Assembly: GCF_048128805.1 (NCBI RefSeq)
Contig: NC_136012.1
Coordinates: forward strand, 11,655,725 to 11,719,724
Length of the DNA stretch: 64,000 nt
Reading direction: 5' to 3'
Source of the DNA: Centroberyx gerrardi
Lineage: Eukaryota; Chordata; Actinopteri; Beryciformes; Berycidae
Part shown: one piece after another, positions 49,179-62,699 of the stretch
How positions within the stretch are numbered: position 1 is the first letter of the stretch
How the letters are laid out: each line of letters starts with the position of its first letter
Made by a program: the position numbers and the translations under genes
The notes under the pieces: model-generated
Told to the model about the DNA's origin: nothing
The model's input: only the letters and a program-made list of their open reading frames with translations
Databases searched by the model: none

Positions 49179-49180
<2 letters not shown>

Positions 49181-51356
49181 TTCCCTTCCATGGTGATTCC
49201 ACGTTATTACCCTGGCGCCAGGAGACAGCATTTACTCTCTGTGTCTATTTTTTCCGTCATCCTGTCTGTTGTCTCTGACTCGATTGATGCGTTTGAAGGT
49301 GTTGTTCATGCATATTGTGAATTTTTATTTTATTATTTTATGACATCCCCAACCAACACAGAGTCGGTGTCCTCACCCTGTCTGTTGATCCCCTTAGTGG
49401 GATTGCATAACAGCTCTCTGGGTTTTGGTTGGATTTTTGCGAAGACCTTCACCCCGTCTGCTGTCCAAGCCGCTCCCTCTAGGAAAACGACATAAATAAA
49501 CATAAGGGTGTAAAACTTCAGGTGCGCCTCATTCCTTTTTTTCGCCTCTCTCTCTCTTTCCGGCCTTGACCTGCCTTAAACTCAGCCGCTCCGACCGGCA
49601 CTGCTCCAACTCCAAAGAAACCCGCCTTTTGCTGCTGAGCAAACACCGCTGGCCGCAGCTTCACGCCCTTTAAGGGGGTCTCACACTTCCTCTGGCTGAC
49701 CAGCGACCTCCATGCCAACACGTCTCTCCGTAACCACGATCAACATCTGCAAGGTGTGATGTTTTACCCTGGAATGCATTGCCCAACTCCTCACTTTGCC
49801 AGGTCTCATTTCTATGCGCAGGCCGTGTTTCACCTCACTAACCTAGAACTATTCAGCTGTTTAAGCTTTTACAGTGAAAATTGCAACATACTGTTCGCTG
49901 AATGTACAAAATATGAGGGACATGTTGGGTTGCAGCCCCTTTTGCGAAATCCACATCAGCTGTGTCAAAGCTTAAAAAGCCTTCTCTAACTCATCTGCCT
50001 CTCTTTATCTCCATCTCCTCCTTTGTGATTGGTACAGATTTAATAAGGGGAATCCATCAGGGATAATGGCTTTGACCTGGATTCGCCTCATCAGTGTAGT
50101 TCATGAAAAGAGCAAGTATCCCTAATATATCCCCAATACATTCAGTGTAAGTAGAGATTAGCATTCAATTTCTCCGCTCCACCACTCCTGAAACACTTCA
50201 ACTGTCCACACTCGAGTGAACTGAGTGGATACAGCCGTTCGCCACACAGGAGCTGTGGCTGAGGCTCTCCAGTCACGGTCCTTTCCGTTCATCCGTTGGG
50301 TCTCTGTGATTTGTAAGTGGCTCTTTGACGCCCGGTTGGAGATGTTATCAGCGGCTCCTGTATGCGCCCTGGATCCGGGAGCCTGCGCTCTCTCTCTCCT
50401 CAGGTCTGCGGCGCTCGTAAAACAGCAGGAATAATGAAAGAGGGTCTGTGAGCCTGGCGGAGTGGGAGTGGGGAACAGTGTCTGTGATTGTGTCTGTAGG
50501 GCCCCACGCCGCCCCGAGACTCACATCTCCCCCACACACCATGTTTTTCTGAGTAAGCGGCGGTCTGTAGAGCTCTGTCATTCACAGCAGAACCAGGTCA
50601 GATGGGAAAGAAAATGTTGTCTTGCTTTCTAGCAATCCAATAAAGTTGGCAGTACGATTCAGTGAAATAAAATTATCATGAAATGGCATGAATGTGTGGA
50701 GTAGGGCATATGAAATGATGTGAGGCTATTGGTTATGTTATGGCTGCAAGGCTGCCTAGTGACCTCTTGTGTGTGAACCCTTATGAAAAAGAACTACAGA
50801 AATCCTATAATAACTTTTAGGATAATATACAAATATCACTGCCTACAGGAATATTATAGTTATACCATAGGAGATCAAAAATACCACAAAGTCTAATAAG
50901 GTCACTGTAAACTCACTATTGAGTACCACAGACACACCTTAAGTCCCTATATGGATATTATAGAAGTATGACAGTGATGTTTTTGGTTAGGGTGGGGGGG
51001 GGTTCGTCTGTGTGGGGGCTCCTGAAGTTTGGCTTCTTATTTCAATGAGCCGAAGCAAAGCAAACGGGCGGAGTTAATACGACCACTGGGGAAAGTGAAG
51101 TGTTTTCAAAGGAGTTTGAAACATTTTGGAGACGTCGGCAGTAAGGATGGAGGTAATAATTCTCTGAAGAACGGGATACCTGTCATTCAAGCGCCAGCGG
51201 ATATTTGATGAGACTAAATTATTGCTTCTCCATCGGGTAAACGGGAATTTGCGTCATGTTTTTCATTCTGGACTTAATTGCACAATGAACTGGTGACTAT
51301 TGGTGAATATTTTGAATTAAGGTATAGGTTGACAATCATAAAGTGCCACAGAAACA

Positions 51357-53429
51357 ATGGCAACGCCAGCTCTAACCGGTTTCTCTGTGATGAGTCTGCT
51401 CAGCCTCGGTTACATTACGTGGGACTGGATGAGCCCGAATCAGGTGGAGAACGACTCCGTCCCGTCCTTTGGAGACCGGTCGCCGGTACCGCAGCCTCCT
51501 CACATCATATTCATCATGACAGACGACCAGGGATTCAACGACATCGGTTATCACAACTCTGACATCAAGACACCGACGTTGGATAAACTGGCCGCGGATG
51601 GAGTGAAGCTGGAGAATTATTACATCCAGCCCATCTGCACCCCGTCCCGCAGTCAACTCATCACCGGCAGGTAAAGTGCCTTCATGAGACTTTAAAGTAG
51701 ATTGTGGAGTTGTCGCTTTATCGTAGTTATTCATTCGGAATTATACATTTCAAACATTTGAATTGAATACCCCTGTTAGCCTACCTGTATGTTTTCACCT
51801 TTTCAACATGGGATGATTTTACATGTTGAATTCAAGGAAAAGAGCACAGAAATCTCTCTCCATCTTTGCCTTCTCTCCTCTTACTTGCCTTTCCATCCCT
51901 CTGCGTGTATTTAATTCATTCCACATTATTTAGCCATCTGTCGGATTCTCTCATTTTTTTTATATCACTGATGATGACACATATTACACCTTGTCCCCCT
52001 CTGACTATATGCTAATCATCCACTCTGTAGGTACCAAATCCACACGGGCCTGCAGCACTCTATCATCCGGCCCCGCCAGCCCAACTGCCTGCCCTTCGAC
52101 CAGGTCACCCTTCCCCAGAGACTGCAGGAGATGGGCTACTCCACCCACATGGTCGGCAAGTGGCACCTGGGCTTCTACAAGAAGGAGTGCCTGCCCACTC
52201 GCCGGGGCTTCGACACCTACTTCGGCTCCTTGACGGGCAGCGTGAACTACTACACCTACGACTCCTGCGATGGCCCCGGCCTGTGCGGCTTCGACCTCCA
52301 CGAGGGCGAGGCGGTGGCCTGGGGTCAGGCGGGCAAATACTCCACCCATCTGTACACCCAGAGGGTCCGCAAGATCCTGGCGACCCACGACCCTCAGGCC
52401 CAGCCGCTGTTCATCTACCTCTCCTTCCAGGCGGTGCACACACCCCTGCAGTCCCCACGCGAGTACATCTACCCGTACCGCGGGCTGGGCAACGTGGCGC
52501 GCAGGAAGTACGCCGCCATGGTCTCAGCGGTAGACGAGGCGGTGCGCAACGTGACCTACGCCCTCCGCAAGTACGGCTACTACCAGAACAGCGTCGTCAT
52601 CTTCTCCACAGACAACGGCGGCCAGCCTTTGTCCGGCGGCAGCAACTGGCCGCTGAGAGGACGCAAGGGCACCTACTGGGAGGGCGGCGTCAGGGGGCTG
52701 GGGTTCGTCCACAGCCCCCTGCTGAGGAAGAAGAGGAGGGTGAGCAAAGCCCTGGTGCACATCACTGACTGGTACCCCACACTGGTGGGACTAGCAGGCG
52801 GCAATGCATCTCTGACGGAAGGCGTGGATGGGTACGATGTGTGGGGGGCCATCAGCGAGGGGAAGGAGTCGCCCCGGTTGGAGATCCTCCACAACATCGA
52901 CCCTCTCTACAACCCGGCCCGCAGCGGCTCCCTGCAGAGAGGATACGGGATCTGGAACACCGCCGTCCAGGCCTCCATACGAGCTGGAGACTGGAAACTC
53001 CTGACTGGAGACCCCGGCTACGGAGACTGGACCCCACCGCAGATGCTTCCCGGTTTCCCGGGCGGCTGGTGGAACCTGGAGCGGCACGTCGAGCCCCAGA
53101 AGTCCGTGTGGCTCTTCAATATCTCCGGAGACCCCTACGAACGTTTTGACCTGGCTGAGCAGAGACCCGATGTGGTCAAAGAGCTGTTGGCCAGACTGGC
53201 GTACTACAACCGCACGGCGGTGCCAGTACGGTACCCGTCGGAGGACCCCCGGGCTCACCCGGACCTGAACGGAGGGGCCTGGGTCCCCTGGGTGGGAGAC
53301 GAGGAGGAGGACAGGTGGGACAGTGTCTACCTCAAAAAGAACAAGGACAGGAAGAAGAAGCTTAAGCTGTCCAAAACCAGATCTTTTTTCAGGAGACTCA
53401 ACACTAGGATCATGTCCAACAGGATATAG
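51357..53429 (+). CDS. arsi: Arylsulfatase I
   Basis: Type I sulfatase that hydrolyses sulfate esters; ARSI passes through the secretory route and must be activated by formylglycine-generating enzyme. Two coding exons, 51357-51670 and 52031-53429, as in mammalian ARSI; 570 aa against about 569 in human. The N-terminal hydrophobic [19 protein letters not shown] is the signal sequence. Active-site features: metal ligands Asp56-Asp57 in MTDDQG, the formylglycine cysteine Cys94 in [12 protein letters not shown], Lys148 and His150 in VGKWHLGF, His241 in AVHTP, and Asp299-Asn300 in STDNGG. N-glycosylation sequons include NVT, NAS, NIS and NRT. The basic C-terminus [15 protein letters not shown] is close to ARSI and less so to ARSJ. 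Start ATG has a good context (AACAATGG). Its position next to tcof1 mirrors human 5q32. Confidence 0.95.
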
Positions 53430-56068
53430 AGAGGACATGACTGAGGAACACTGAACAGAATATAGAGGAGATATACCTGAAAGACATTGTTTATGTTATG
53501 ATGAATGATATTTCTGTTTTTTGAAGACATGTTTTTTGAGCGAGGGAATGAGCTACTGTAAGAATCAGACTCACAGCTGCAGTTACTGTGTTCAGTATCA
53601 CTGAAAGTACTGATTCAATGAAATCAGCCCGATGGGGGGCAATGAAGCATTATTTGAAGCATTTATTACCAAAATGCTATTTATCCATTTTGAACCAAAA
53701 ATGTGTTAGGCCTACTTGGAATTCATTACTCAATATTGATAAGATAGAGTTGATGCCATTCTACAAAATGATACCAATGTGTAAGCAAATGTGTTTTGGT
53801 AGCAAATTACATAGGGTTTTTTTGTAAAGTCAAAGTCATTGTATTTCTGTGGCAAGGAGAAATCTATTATGTGCAACTATCTGCAACTAGAATGAATATA
53901 AATGGTGACTACCTCTCTGTCAAAGTGATGTGTCTTTTTTAGTTGCTGCTTTTTTCTTTTATTACAGTCCAATTCTCAGCTCATTTCCAAAACTCCAGTT
54001 CTCACCTTTTTCTGTTTACTAATTCACACATCTTCAAAGTGAAGACAAAAAAGGCAAGAGTTGCTTTATCATCTGTCAGTAAACTATCAAAAGCATCTTT
54101 CAGATGTAGTAATTATTTGATTCATTTGCAACTGTGAGTCTATTTATGCCAGTCATCCCTTTGCATTTGACATCCAACAGAAACAATTCCCAAACAGGAC
54201 ACTGTAGACCCTACAACTGTATATAGATAAAGAAATTCAAAGACAGTTTGCTGATTCATGTCACTGCGACTATTGATATGAAAGGAGGAATTTCTTCTTT
54301 GCTCTTCCATCCCTTGTAGTAGTCGAATCACATTGCCATGCATGAGATTTTGAAGTATTTAAGAAGCCAGGAGTAAAAATGAGCTTAAGGTATCTGCTGA
54401 AAGCAAAGCACATTTAGACTTGTCACCAGTCTCTAATAAGAAGTCATTACAAGATTATTACTGACTAAAGGGATTTGACGAGGGAAAGGAAATCTTACTG
54501 CTGGGAAGAATCAGAAGAGTGAATAGGTTGGTGCCTTTGGTTAAACCAGTGATGGCGAATCCCGTTTTGCTTCATTTTCTTATCATACAGTCTATTTACT
54601 GTATAATTTACATCATAATCTGCTATGGTTAGACATTCCACTTAATATACTGTAGGTTCAGAACGTGCCAATAACTAATATGAACGCCTATAACATTGAT
54701 ATAGTGAAAAGGATAAGTGAAACAATTCATCAAGCATTGTGTGATACAGTCACATCACAGCGCTCTTCACACACAGGCAAAATACAGTTAAAGAGTACCG
54801 TTATGTGGCTTCCAATTTACCATTTATCAATATCCAGAGAGTGGTGCCCGCCTAGTGATTCTTCATATGTATTATCAATTACCAGCTCATTATCTCCTAG
54901 GAATTCTGCTATCACCCCCATCAGTCAGTCAGTCAGTCACTCACTGATTTACTCTGTCATCATGCCTCCCTCTCCATTTTCTTTGTCCTCTTTACACCTA
55001 ATTTTTCCCTTTCTGTCTTTTTTCAGATCCCAGCAATGTTGTTATGTTGGCTGACCAAGCTATACTCTAGAGGGAAAAAATATAGTAAGAGGAGTGACAG
55101 CAAGAACGCAAGACAACCGTCGGCCCATTTCCACCGGCAGAGAAGGCATTTGACCAATAAAGGTTTCTGTAGATAGATGTGCTGTAGCGCAGAAATGCTT
55201 GAATACATCCTCCAGTGTAAACAGTCATGATAATCTTTGATCTACAAAAACTGTGAAACATTAGGCTGCAGCAAGGCCTTCTGAGTTTTGTTTAGAATCA
55301 CGATTAGCTTGTTCAACTTTTATTTGGTGCTTTTGAACTAAATATTTGGTGACCATAATGAATTCTGCCTTTTTTGATTGGTATGGTGCACTGAGGAAAG
55401 TCTGGCCTCTGATGTAAGTTATTACATCAGAGGATATAAGTTCAAGGAGCTGCTTCCTTCACACTGCCGCACACACACACACACATGTGCGTGCGTGCTT
55501 TTCATTCCCACTTCCATGTTGTGCTGCAGATCAAGAAGTAGAAGTTCTCTCTGACACATAAAGGTGAAAAATAAAGTTGCCTTGACAAAACAGTTAACGG
55601 TTACCATGTAGTGCGGTTGATTGTGAAACTTTGCCATCTCTCTCTCTCAAGTGGCTGCTTACACTCTCTGGCCCGCTTGACTCATTTACTATTTTTAAAA
55701 TGCCTCATACATACAGGATGCTGCCAACATGACTTCAACACAATATGCCAACTAATACATGCAAAAGATTGTTTATTGGATGTACATGATTTCAGCACGT
55801 GATAATGGAGGATTTCTTCACAAACTAGGTATTTCACAAGACCAGCAGCACAGCACAGCATGCCCCCAAAGCCTCGTCTTTGGAAAGAGAAGTGAGACAG
55901 TTCACTTAATTTCCTGCCTTGCAACCCCTGCAGCCAAGCACCACCTCTGTAGACTCGTCTGACAGTTGCGGTTCATCAGTGTGTTTTCATCAACAGTGTG
56001 TTTTGGTTTTTTCAACATTTCAATCTAGGCAATCCTTTATAAGTGATTGCTCTGGGTGAGAGAAGAGG
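53430..56068. other. arsi 3' region and intergenic
   Basis: Presumably includes the arsi 3'UTR. AT-rich, with a CAGT tandem at about 54923-54938 and a short CA tract near 55470. No gene recognised. Confidence 0.4.
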
Positions 56069-57910
56069 ATGGAACACGTGCTTGTGCTGCTAGTGATGCT
56101 AGCTGGAGTGACTCATGGTAAGATACTCACATTTTTAATCTTTGTATTATATTTGTATAGTCATTGTAAACATACTGTACAAAAAAAATGCAGTAACTAG
56201 ACTGCAGCGACTGCTGATAAAAATTACTTACTCAGAAACATGTCTGAAGGGGAAAAAGGCATTTACATTGTGAGATTATAGTCACTAACATAATTTTGCA
56301 CACTCTTGAAACAATTTGTTTATAATCACATAATCGATACAATTATTTATGGAGGCTGCAAAGACTATCATTGACATATTTACATTTGGCCTGGTGTTAG
56401 AAAATAATAATAATTAATAATTCCTGTGCTTATTCCCTTTCAATCCAGCTGTCTTTCCAGCTGCTGAGACCAACTGCAATGCCACCCAGAACACATCCGC
56501 ATGCTCTGTTGCTCTCGGTGGATCTGTGTACATCCAACTGATGGCCAACGCCAGCGGTCATCAGCTGCGGTGCAAGAAGGAGCTTCCCAGTGGATCCACG
56601 AATGTGTTCTCTCTGAAGAAAGACAAGGTGGTGATACAGGAGGCCTGGAGAAACAGAACAGAGTTCTTCATCAGTAACGGGACATTTAAGCTCAGCAACG
56701 TGGAGAAGGCTGATTCAGGTCAATACACCGTCGAGGTCTTCCATCCGAACGGGGTCCTTTTGGAAACCAAACATGTCAAACTGGATGTTCAAGGCAAGTG
56801 TCACCCAAGGGAACCCTCCCCTAACAACCTATTTTTCACATTTGAAAGTATAAGTTCAGTGATTTTGGAGCTATATATAATTTGTCTCTCTAATTATATA
56901 TAGGTACCAAAATCTAAACTGAGAGTAAGTTTGTACATATATAGATTATTTGAGTTTTTAACCTGCAAGTGAACTTTGCTGATCTGATATCAGTTCTCAT
57001 AGGGTCATGTTAGGTCATTTAACAGTCATCTCTCCATCTTTGGCAATTAATTATCAATGAAGTAGTACATTTAGCAGACAGGCTGAGGAGATAAGTGATA
57101 TTTCATGTTTTATTTGCCCCTTTCTTTTTGAATATTAGTATGTAACACAGTCCACCCCGCCTTTTTTCTTGTTTTGATTTTTCAGATTGTTCATCGAGGA
57201 TAAACAGAAAACAGGAAACAAGAGAGACAAGTGTGATAGCACAGCATGAGATAGATTCAAACCCACACAGCTACAGTCTACAGTTCACTCATATAGCAAT
57301 CCATGTATCCAAGTTATGTTTTTAGGGCTGGTTCGTATTTCTACCCACAAGAATGCATAAAGATGAAGTACCGATAAAGAACCACTTCCTCAGTTTAGTG
57401 ACAACTGCTGTTAGCATTCGCAGTACTGGAAAGTCAAAACTTTGAAACTGACATTGAAACTGAAATTGACTTTGAATTTGACATATGATAAGAAATACTA
57501 ATGTTATTGAATCCTGCATTACACAGAAATTGCACTTTTCAAGTTATTCCTAAAAAATAGACGTTTTTCCTAAGGCTTTCTATTTAGTGTTAGACTCAAA
57601 GAGATGGGTTTGTGGTTATACATGCAGTATATGGGTGTTCACATTTGATATAACTGTCACTGTGTGGGTGGCTGCTGCTCAGCACTGGTTAGATTTCAGG
57701 CTGACTAGAGGTGCTAGATGCAGGAAGCTGTCAGGAACCGGCCATGGCTCTAAAGGTTCAATGCAGTCAGTAAATGTGTATAAACGTGTTCTCTTCTCCT
57801 CAGAAAACACTTTTCCCATCGTGATCCCAGTGTCAGTGGTGGGTCTGCTGCTGATAGTGATGGCAGTAACTTGTTGTATTTGCATAAACAGGAGGTGTCG
57901 AAAACGATAG
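56069..57910 (+). CDS. Single-Ig-domain membrane receptor, CD2/SLAM (CD48)-like
   Basis: Probable immune-cell adhesion or signalling receptor; the exact orthologue is not known. Exons 56069-56117, 56449-56793 and 57804-57910, 166 aa. Exon 1 codes the signal peptide MEHVLVLLVMLAGVTH, exon 2 one V-type Ig domain, and exon 3 the membrane segment FPIVIPVSVVGLLLIVMAV with a short basic tail CICINRRCRKR. The domain has the DSGQYTVEVF motif of strand F, but the usual B-strand Cys (SVYIQLM) and F-strand Cys (YTVEV) are absent, as in domain 1 of CD2/CD48/CD58. Several N-glycosylation sequons (NAT, NTS, NAS, NRT, NGT) are present. No second C2-type domain was found in the 1 kb intron. Exon 2 ends in a GC donor (AAG then GCAAGT), the only way to keep the frame into exon 3. 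A 3'UTR intron may follow (donor after 57917, acceptor ending 58106). Confidence 0.75.
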
Positions 57911-59089
57911 CAGCCAGGTGAGACCGCATTACAGCATGCACACACTTACAGGGGATAGAGAGAGAAACTAACTGTAGTTTTTCTTTATACGCCTGCTAGC
58001 AAACCATTGAACATCCATAGAGAATGTCAATATCCCTATAAATATAGTGTATTGATTAGAACTATTCAAAATGCTCTGACTAAACTGCAAAATCATTTTA
58101 CTTCAGGTGCCTCAGGTGAATAATTGTGAATTACAGCCTTCAGAATGACTTTGACTGAACTGACTAGAGGAGAATCATCACCAAATGATGCTGAACTGAA
58201 GACCTCAAGCACCAACAAACACAGCTTTGAGCTAACAAAGTGTATATAGCATCAAGTGTGGCAAAACATTTTTTATGTAAAATATGAATTTATGGCATTG
58301 GAAAAATATTATGTCCAATGTGTAAAAAATAAAAAATAAGAAAATAAAAAAAATAATTAAAATTGTTTGTTTTATTGAATTGAGGTGACTGATTTAGTAC
58401 AGCCAACAACTGTGTATCTACTGTATATTTGCACAGTAATTGGCTCTGTTGAGAATGCAGTGGTGTAAAGCAATGTTGTGTCTTTTATTTGCTTTGTTGA
58501 ATATTAATAAAAGGGCGATAGGCATTACACAATAATTCAACCATTGAAATCTGTTTTGTCCAGTGTGAGAAATGTCAGTCGAAAGTAGCATCAACAAAAA
58601 AGCCCAGGACAAAATGTATATTCAATGGCAGCAATGCTATTCCAATCTCATAGAATTTCTCATTTCTTTTACCTCAAGCATGGAGTTTCATTTTGTTGCC
58701 CCTTTTGTGGACTATTTCTACAATATCCATAATTGTAATCACAATGGTCTGGTTACATTTTTGCCACTCTTTGCATCCCTTATTATTGATCATTATTCAT
58801 TTAGATCCCTATTATCCTTTCACCATGGATGGACCTGAATGTTAACCCTGTACTCAGCCTGGGATTTAAATAAACCAAGCACTGAGACCAAAAATAAAAC
58901 CCTGACTTGCAATTAAATACCATATTTAGTAGTAAATTAAGTTTTCAATATGCTGTTTTGTTTCTTGACTTTTTTGCATAGCAGGATGATGTTACTGCCT
59001 GTTGCTGCAGAGGAAGTCTGATGGACAAAGTCATACTGGGTTTTAAGATTTACCATTATTATCACATGATCTTTTCTCTTCACTTTGAT

Positions 59090-59160
59090 TTGATTCAATT
59101 TGATTCAATTCAATTCAATTAAACTTTACTGTCATTCCTCCTTACACAAGTGCACAGTGA
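59090..59160 (+). repeat. (CAATT)n plus retroelement-tail motif
   Basis: TTCAATTCAATTCAATTAAA followed by CTTTACTGTCATTCCTCCTT and ACACAAGTGCACAGTGAAA, a teleost interspersed-repeat tail. Confidence 0.5.
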
Positions 59161-60199
59161 AAACACCTTTTCTCGAGGTCAATTGCAATCCAAACAAATG
59201 CCTAAAAATTTGCCTCATTTCAAATCTAAAAGTCATTTTTGTGTCATCCATATTGGTAAACTCTCCTAGCAGTTCTCATCTCCTCTTTTCACATGGGCAA
59301 AGAAGTAGGGGAGCGCTTTAAGATCTAGACTACCAGGAGAGTAGAGTGCAGGAAGTAGAGTGCTGAAGTAAAGCACTGAAGTAGTGTATTTCTCACGGTC
59401 TTGTCCTCAGTCCAGCTGGCTGCTGTTCGCATCTCATCTGTTGAAGCAGAAGCTCATCAGTCACATTGCGCTGTGAGGAGATATGGAGGCTGTGTTTGGG
59501 TTTTGGTTGCATTAGCTGGGATTTGTCACGGCTAAGTAACATTTGTTTTTATTCACTTTTTGAAATGAAACTTTCTGTTTAGTTTTCAATTTGGATATAA
59601 GAAATATTTGTGCTACATATGTCTCGTTGCTACAGATGCTTTGTGGCTGTTGATCACTCACTTTCAATGCAAAAAAAAATATGGTTTCCTGTGTTTATAA
59701 AAATGTTGTACAGCCTACTTTATTGTTCCACATATGGGATGAAAAGTTGAGTTCTATAGAGTTTAATGCTGCAATCTCTGTAATGACTGTCTGAAGTCTT
59801 CATCCTCTTGGTTGTGTGTCCGGGATTCTTCTGTTATTTAAGATTTAGACTCGTCCAACAAGACCAACAGCATTGCAAACTGGTTTACATCACAATAGCA
59901 GCCTAAGATCTGGTATATCACTGTGAATAAAATGTAATTTTACGCTGTGGTTTTGTACAAGGTGTTTTAACCTTAAACCCCTCTGTTGTGTGTGTGTTCA
60001 TCTCCCTCCACTGTGAATGGTGAATAAGCAGAATAACAGAAGATATTTGTGTAAAATGCTGTGGAGTGTATGGTTGATATATTGACCATGTTCTAATTAT
60101 ATTGCTTTTTATTTCACTCATTGCACAGTTGAATTACAAACAAGGACGCACTAATGATGTGCACTGTCTCTATAGTTCTATATTATGTACATTACCTTT

Positions 60200-60290
60200 T
60201 TTTTTTTATCTTAACTTAACTTATTTTTCCCTGAATGATCCCCAAATGATACCCGAGTGATATCTTATCTTATCTTATCTTATCTTAATA
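60200..60290 (-). repeat. (ATAAG)n-tailed repeat fragment
   Basis: Five or so TTATC units at 60262-60287 (GATAA on the minus strand) next to GAATGATCCCCAAATGATAC. Similar in kind to the GATAAGATAT..ACTTTATT segment at 75-119. Confidence 0.4.
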
Positions 60291-62650
60291 GTCTGAACTT
60301 TTAGGTGTAAAAGTCTGTGTGACCTAAAGCAAAATGTGAGATTATAAAATAGATTTTATTGACATATTGGTGCTCATTTTGATCCCATTTTGAAATTTAT
60401 GTTCTGTAGATGTTCCATATGTTTTACTTTTGTAGTAGTAGATGGTACTTGTTAGCTATATTGTAAAAAATTTCATTTTCATTCAAAGCATATTTTTCAA
60501 CATTGTCTCTTTAATGACTGTTGAGCATTTCTTTGGCTTTGAATAAACCTTCTGGACTCATCAGTATTTGGAAGAGTGAGGTTTCCCTCTACTGGCTCAC
60601 TGAGGCTTTATCTTAAAAGTGCATACAGACATGCCCCCTTAATTAAAATTAAATATTAAAAGCATAATAAAACAGAAATATTTTATATCCACATTTTACA
60701 CAGATGAAATGTAACACATTTTCTCAAATGAGTAGTTGATTCATTGTAGCTTTTCAAAGCAATAATAACCCATATAAAGTCATGTTTGTTTGTTTGTTTT
60801 TCAAAAATTATGCAAATCATGGCTCTTAGTAGAAACATGTTAACAATAGTTTAATTGGCAACACTATTCAAAATTGCTTTCACTTGCTTTGTAAGTATTA
60901 CATCTATTTTTGCATGGCCACAAGAAACAATAGGTTATCGATTTAACCCTGAGGAAACATAACAGATTTCCTATTTTCTGCCTTACACTCAGTTCATACC
61001 CAAGATATTTTATAGTGAAACTGCTGATGTTTTAAATGACACTTCAGAAACCCCGGCCTTGCCAGAGTTCAGCTAAAACTGAAGCAGGTCAGATTTGTGC
61101 ACACATCAGCTAAAACAAAGACTAGACTTCACTGGTGACGAATTCTGGTTTCCGACATCTTTTTACAGGCACTGCCTCTGTTCTGTGGCTTTTCTTAAGT
61201 CCATGCACTGGAGACTGTATGTAAAAAGCCTGTAACTGTCTTCTCACAAGTTATTGTCTTCAAATAACTGTTTGAACCACAGTCTGAGCTGAACCCCAGC
61301 CTGGCATCTCTGTAAATATAAATGAGGAACTGAAATAGTCAGCTAGCCTGGTGTACTTCCTTCCTAGCATGTGAAGAACACAACAGCCGTTAGTGTCCTC
61401 TGAAGAGCTCTGCTACCTGCTGATGGTGTGACTGCAGTCCAGCACTGAGATGTAATGATTGTCAGGATAATAAACATGTCAGCTGGCTGCTGTGGAGGAA
61501 ACATGAAGCCTGACTGTGTTCCTGAGACTCGGTTGTGTTAAACTGACTTCATACTGTTTTCCCTATTAGTACATATATCATGTCAAAGTATCAGCTGTCC
61601 CCAAATCCCTTTTTCTTGGCTGAATACTACTTTGTTCAGTCCATTTCACAAATAAAGGTAGATTAGATGAGATTGAACTTCTTGAAAAGTCAAAGTGAAA
61701 ATGCATTTAAAATAAATGAATTGGTTCACAGACTGATATGTTGGTTACGGGTAGATATTACCTTAGAAGGTGAAGATGGTTCCCATTCAATAGCCGCTTC
61801 AAGCCTGCTGAATACAAAGATAAAGCAGAAGTTTTTGTCTTGTTCTATGTTATAAAACAATAACTGCAGGGAACTGAGATCAATTTGGTGAAGTTTAATC
61901 TGAGAAAATTCCACAGTGGTGAATCTATTCTCAAAGTGGAAAAGGGACCTGATAAATACATGATTCTGTAAGAAACAGGTCTTGACTGGCATTCAGAGTG
62001 ACTTACAATGACTGCAGTAGGAGTAGTAGGAATATTAAGTAAGGAGTGCAAAGGTCAGAGCCATAGTGCCATGACCTGTGACTCTACAGTGACTATGTAA
62101 GAATAAAGTACCAGGAAAATAATAACTGGGACATGAATAGCAGGCTATATTAGAAATTTAGCAGAAATAATCTCATTGGCTGAGTTAAACCGCTCTGGGC
62201 AGGGCCAAAGAACCACAGTTTCTCTGGTTAAGTAACATTGAGGCCTAGTGAAAAATCCAAGGGTAAGAGAGGAGGTAGTTAATATTATGAAGTCTACTAA
62301 AGCCTACTAAAAAAATAAACCAAAAACTGCAACCTAGCCATACCAAGTTATCTAGCTAGAGGCCGGCTCCAAAAAGACAAATGCAATGGGACCACAACCC
62401 AACTTCTCACTCAAAATATAAAGTCAATATTTTTTCCACAAGAGATTAGCCTCTGTAGCTAGTTTCACTTCTTCTAATGTGTGTCCTTATGGAGATTTTC
62501 AAAATAATTGTGTCATTAACGGGATATAATGGATATAAAACGGGGTTGTCTATTTTCCTAGCGATTGATTGACAGGTCACCTGTCCAGTCGCCGATTATG
62601 GGCCGAGAGTAGGCGGAGCTGCTGCTCTGCAAACCCGAACCCCATCCTTT

Positions 62651-62699
62651 GCCTGGCTCTGGCTGCTCTGGCTGCTCTGGCTGCTCTGGCTGCTCTGGC
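62651..62699 (+). repeat. Nine-base minisatellite
   Basis: Five tandem GCTCTGGCT units (TGGCTGCTC in another register). It lies in a locally GC-richer segment of unknown nature. Confidence 0.85.

Larger units (their letters stand above)
43441..51356. other. Gene-poor 7.9 kb between tcof1 and arsi
   Basis: No exon of a recognisable protein was found on either strand. The stretch holds many microsatellites, one TIR-bearing element (45902-46441), and GC-richer sequence at 50.2-50.6 kb that might be regulatory. The arsi 5'UTR lies at its right end. Open frames at 44.06, 44.85, 48.88 and 50.23 kb have no domains, and several translate simple repeats. Confidence 0.5.

Noticed and set aside
48875-49495. 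206 aa open frame
   Set aside because: Translates GT, poly-C and CA microsatellites; no domain.
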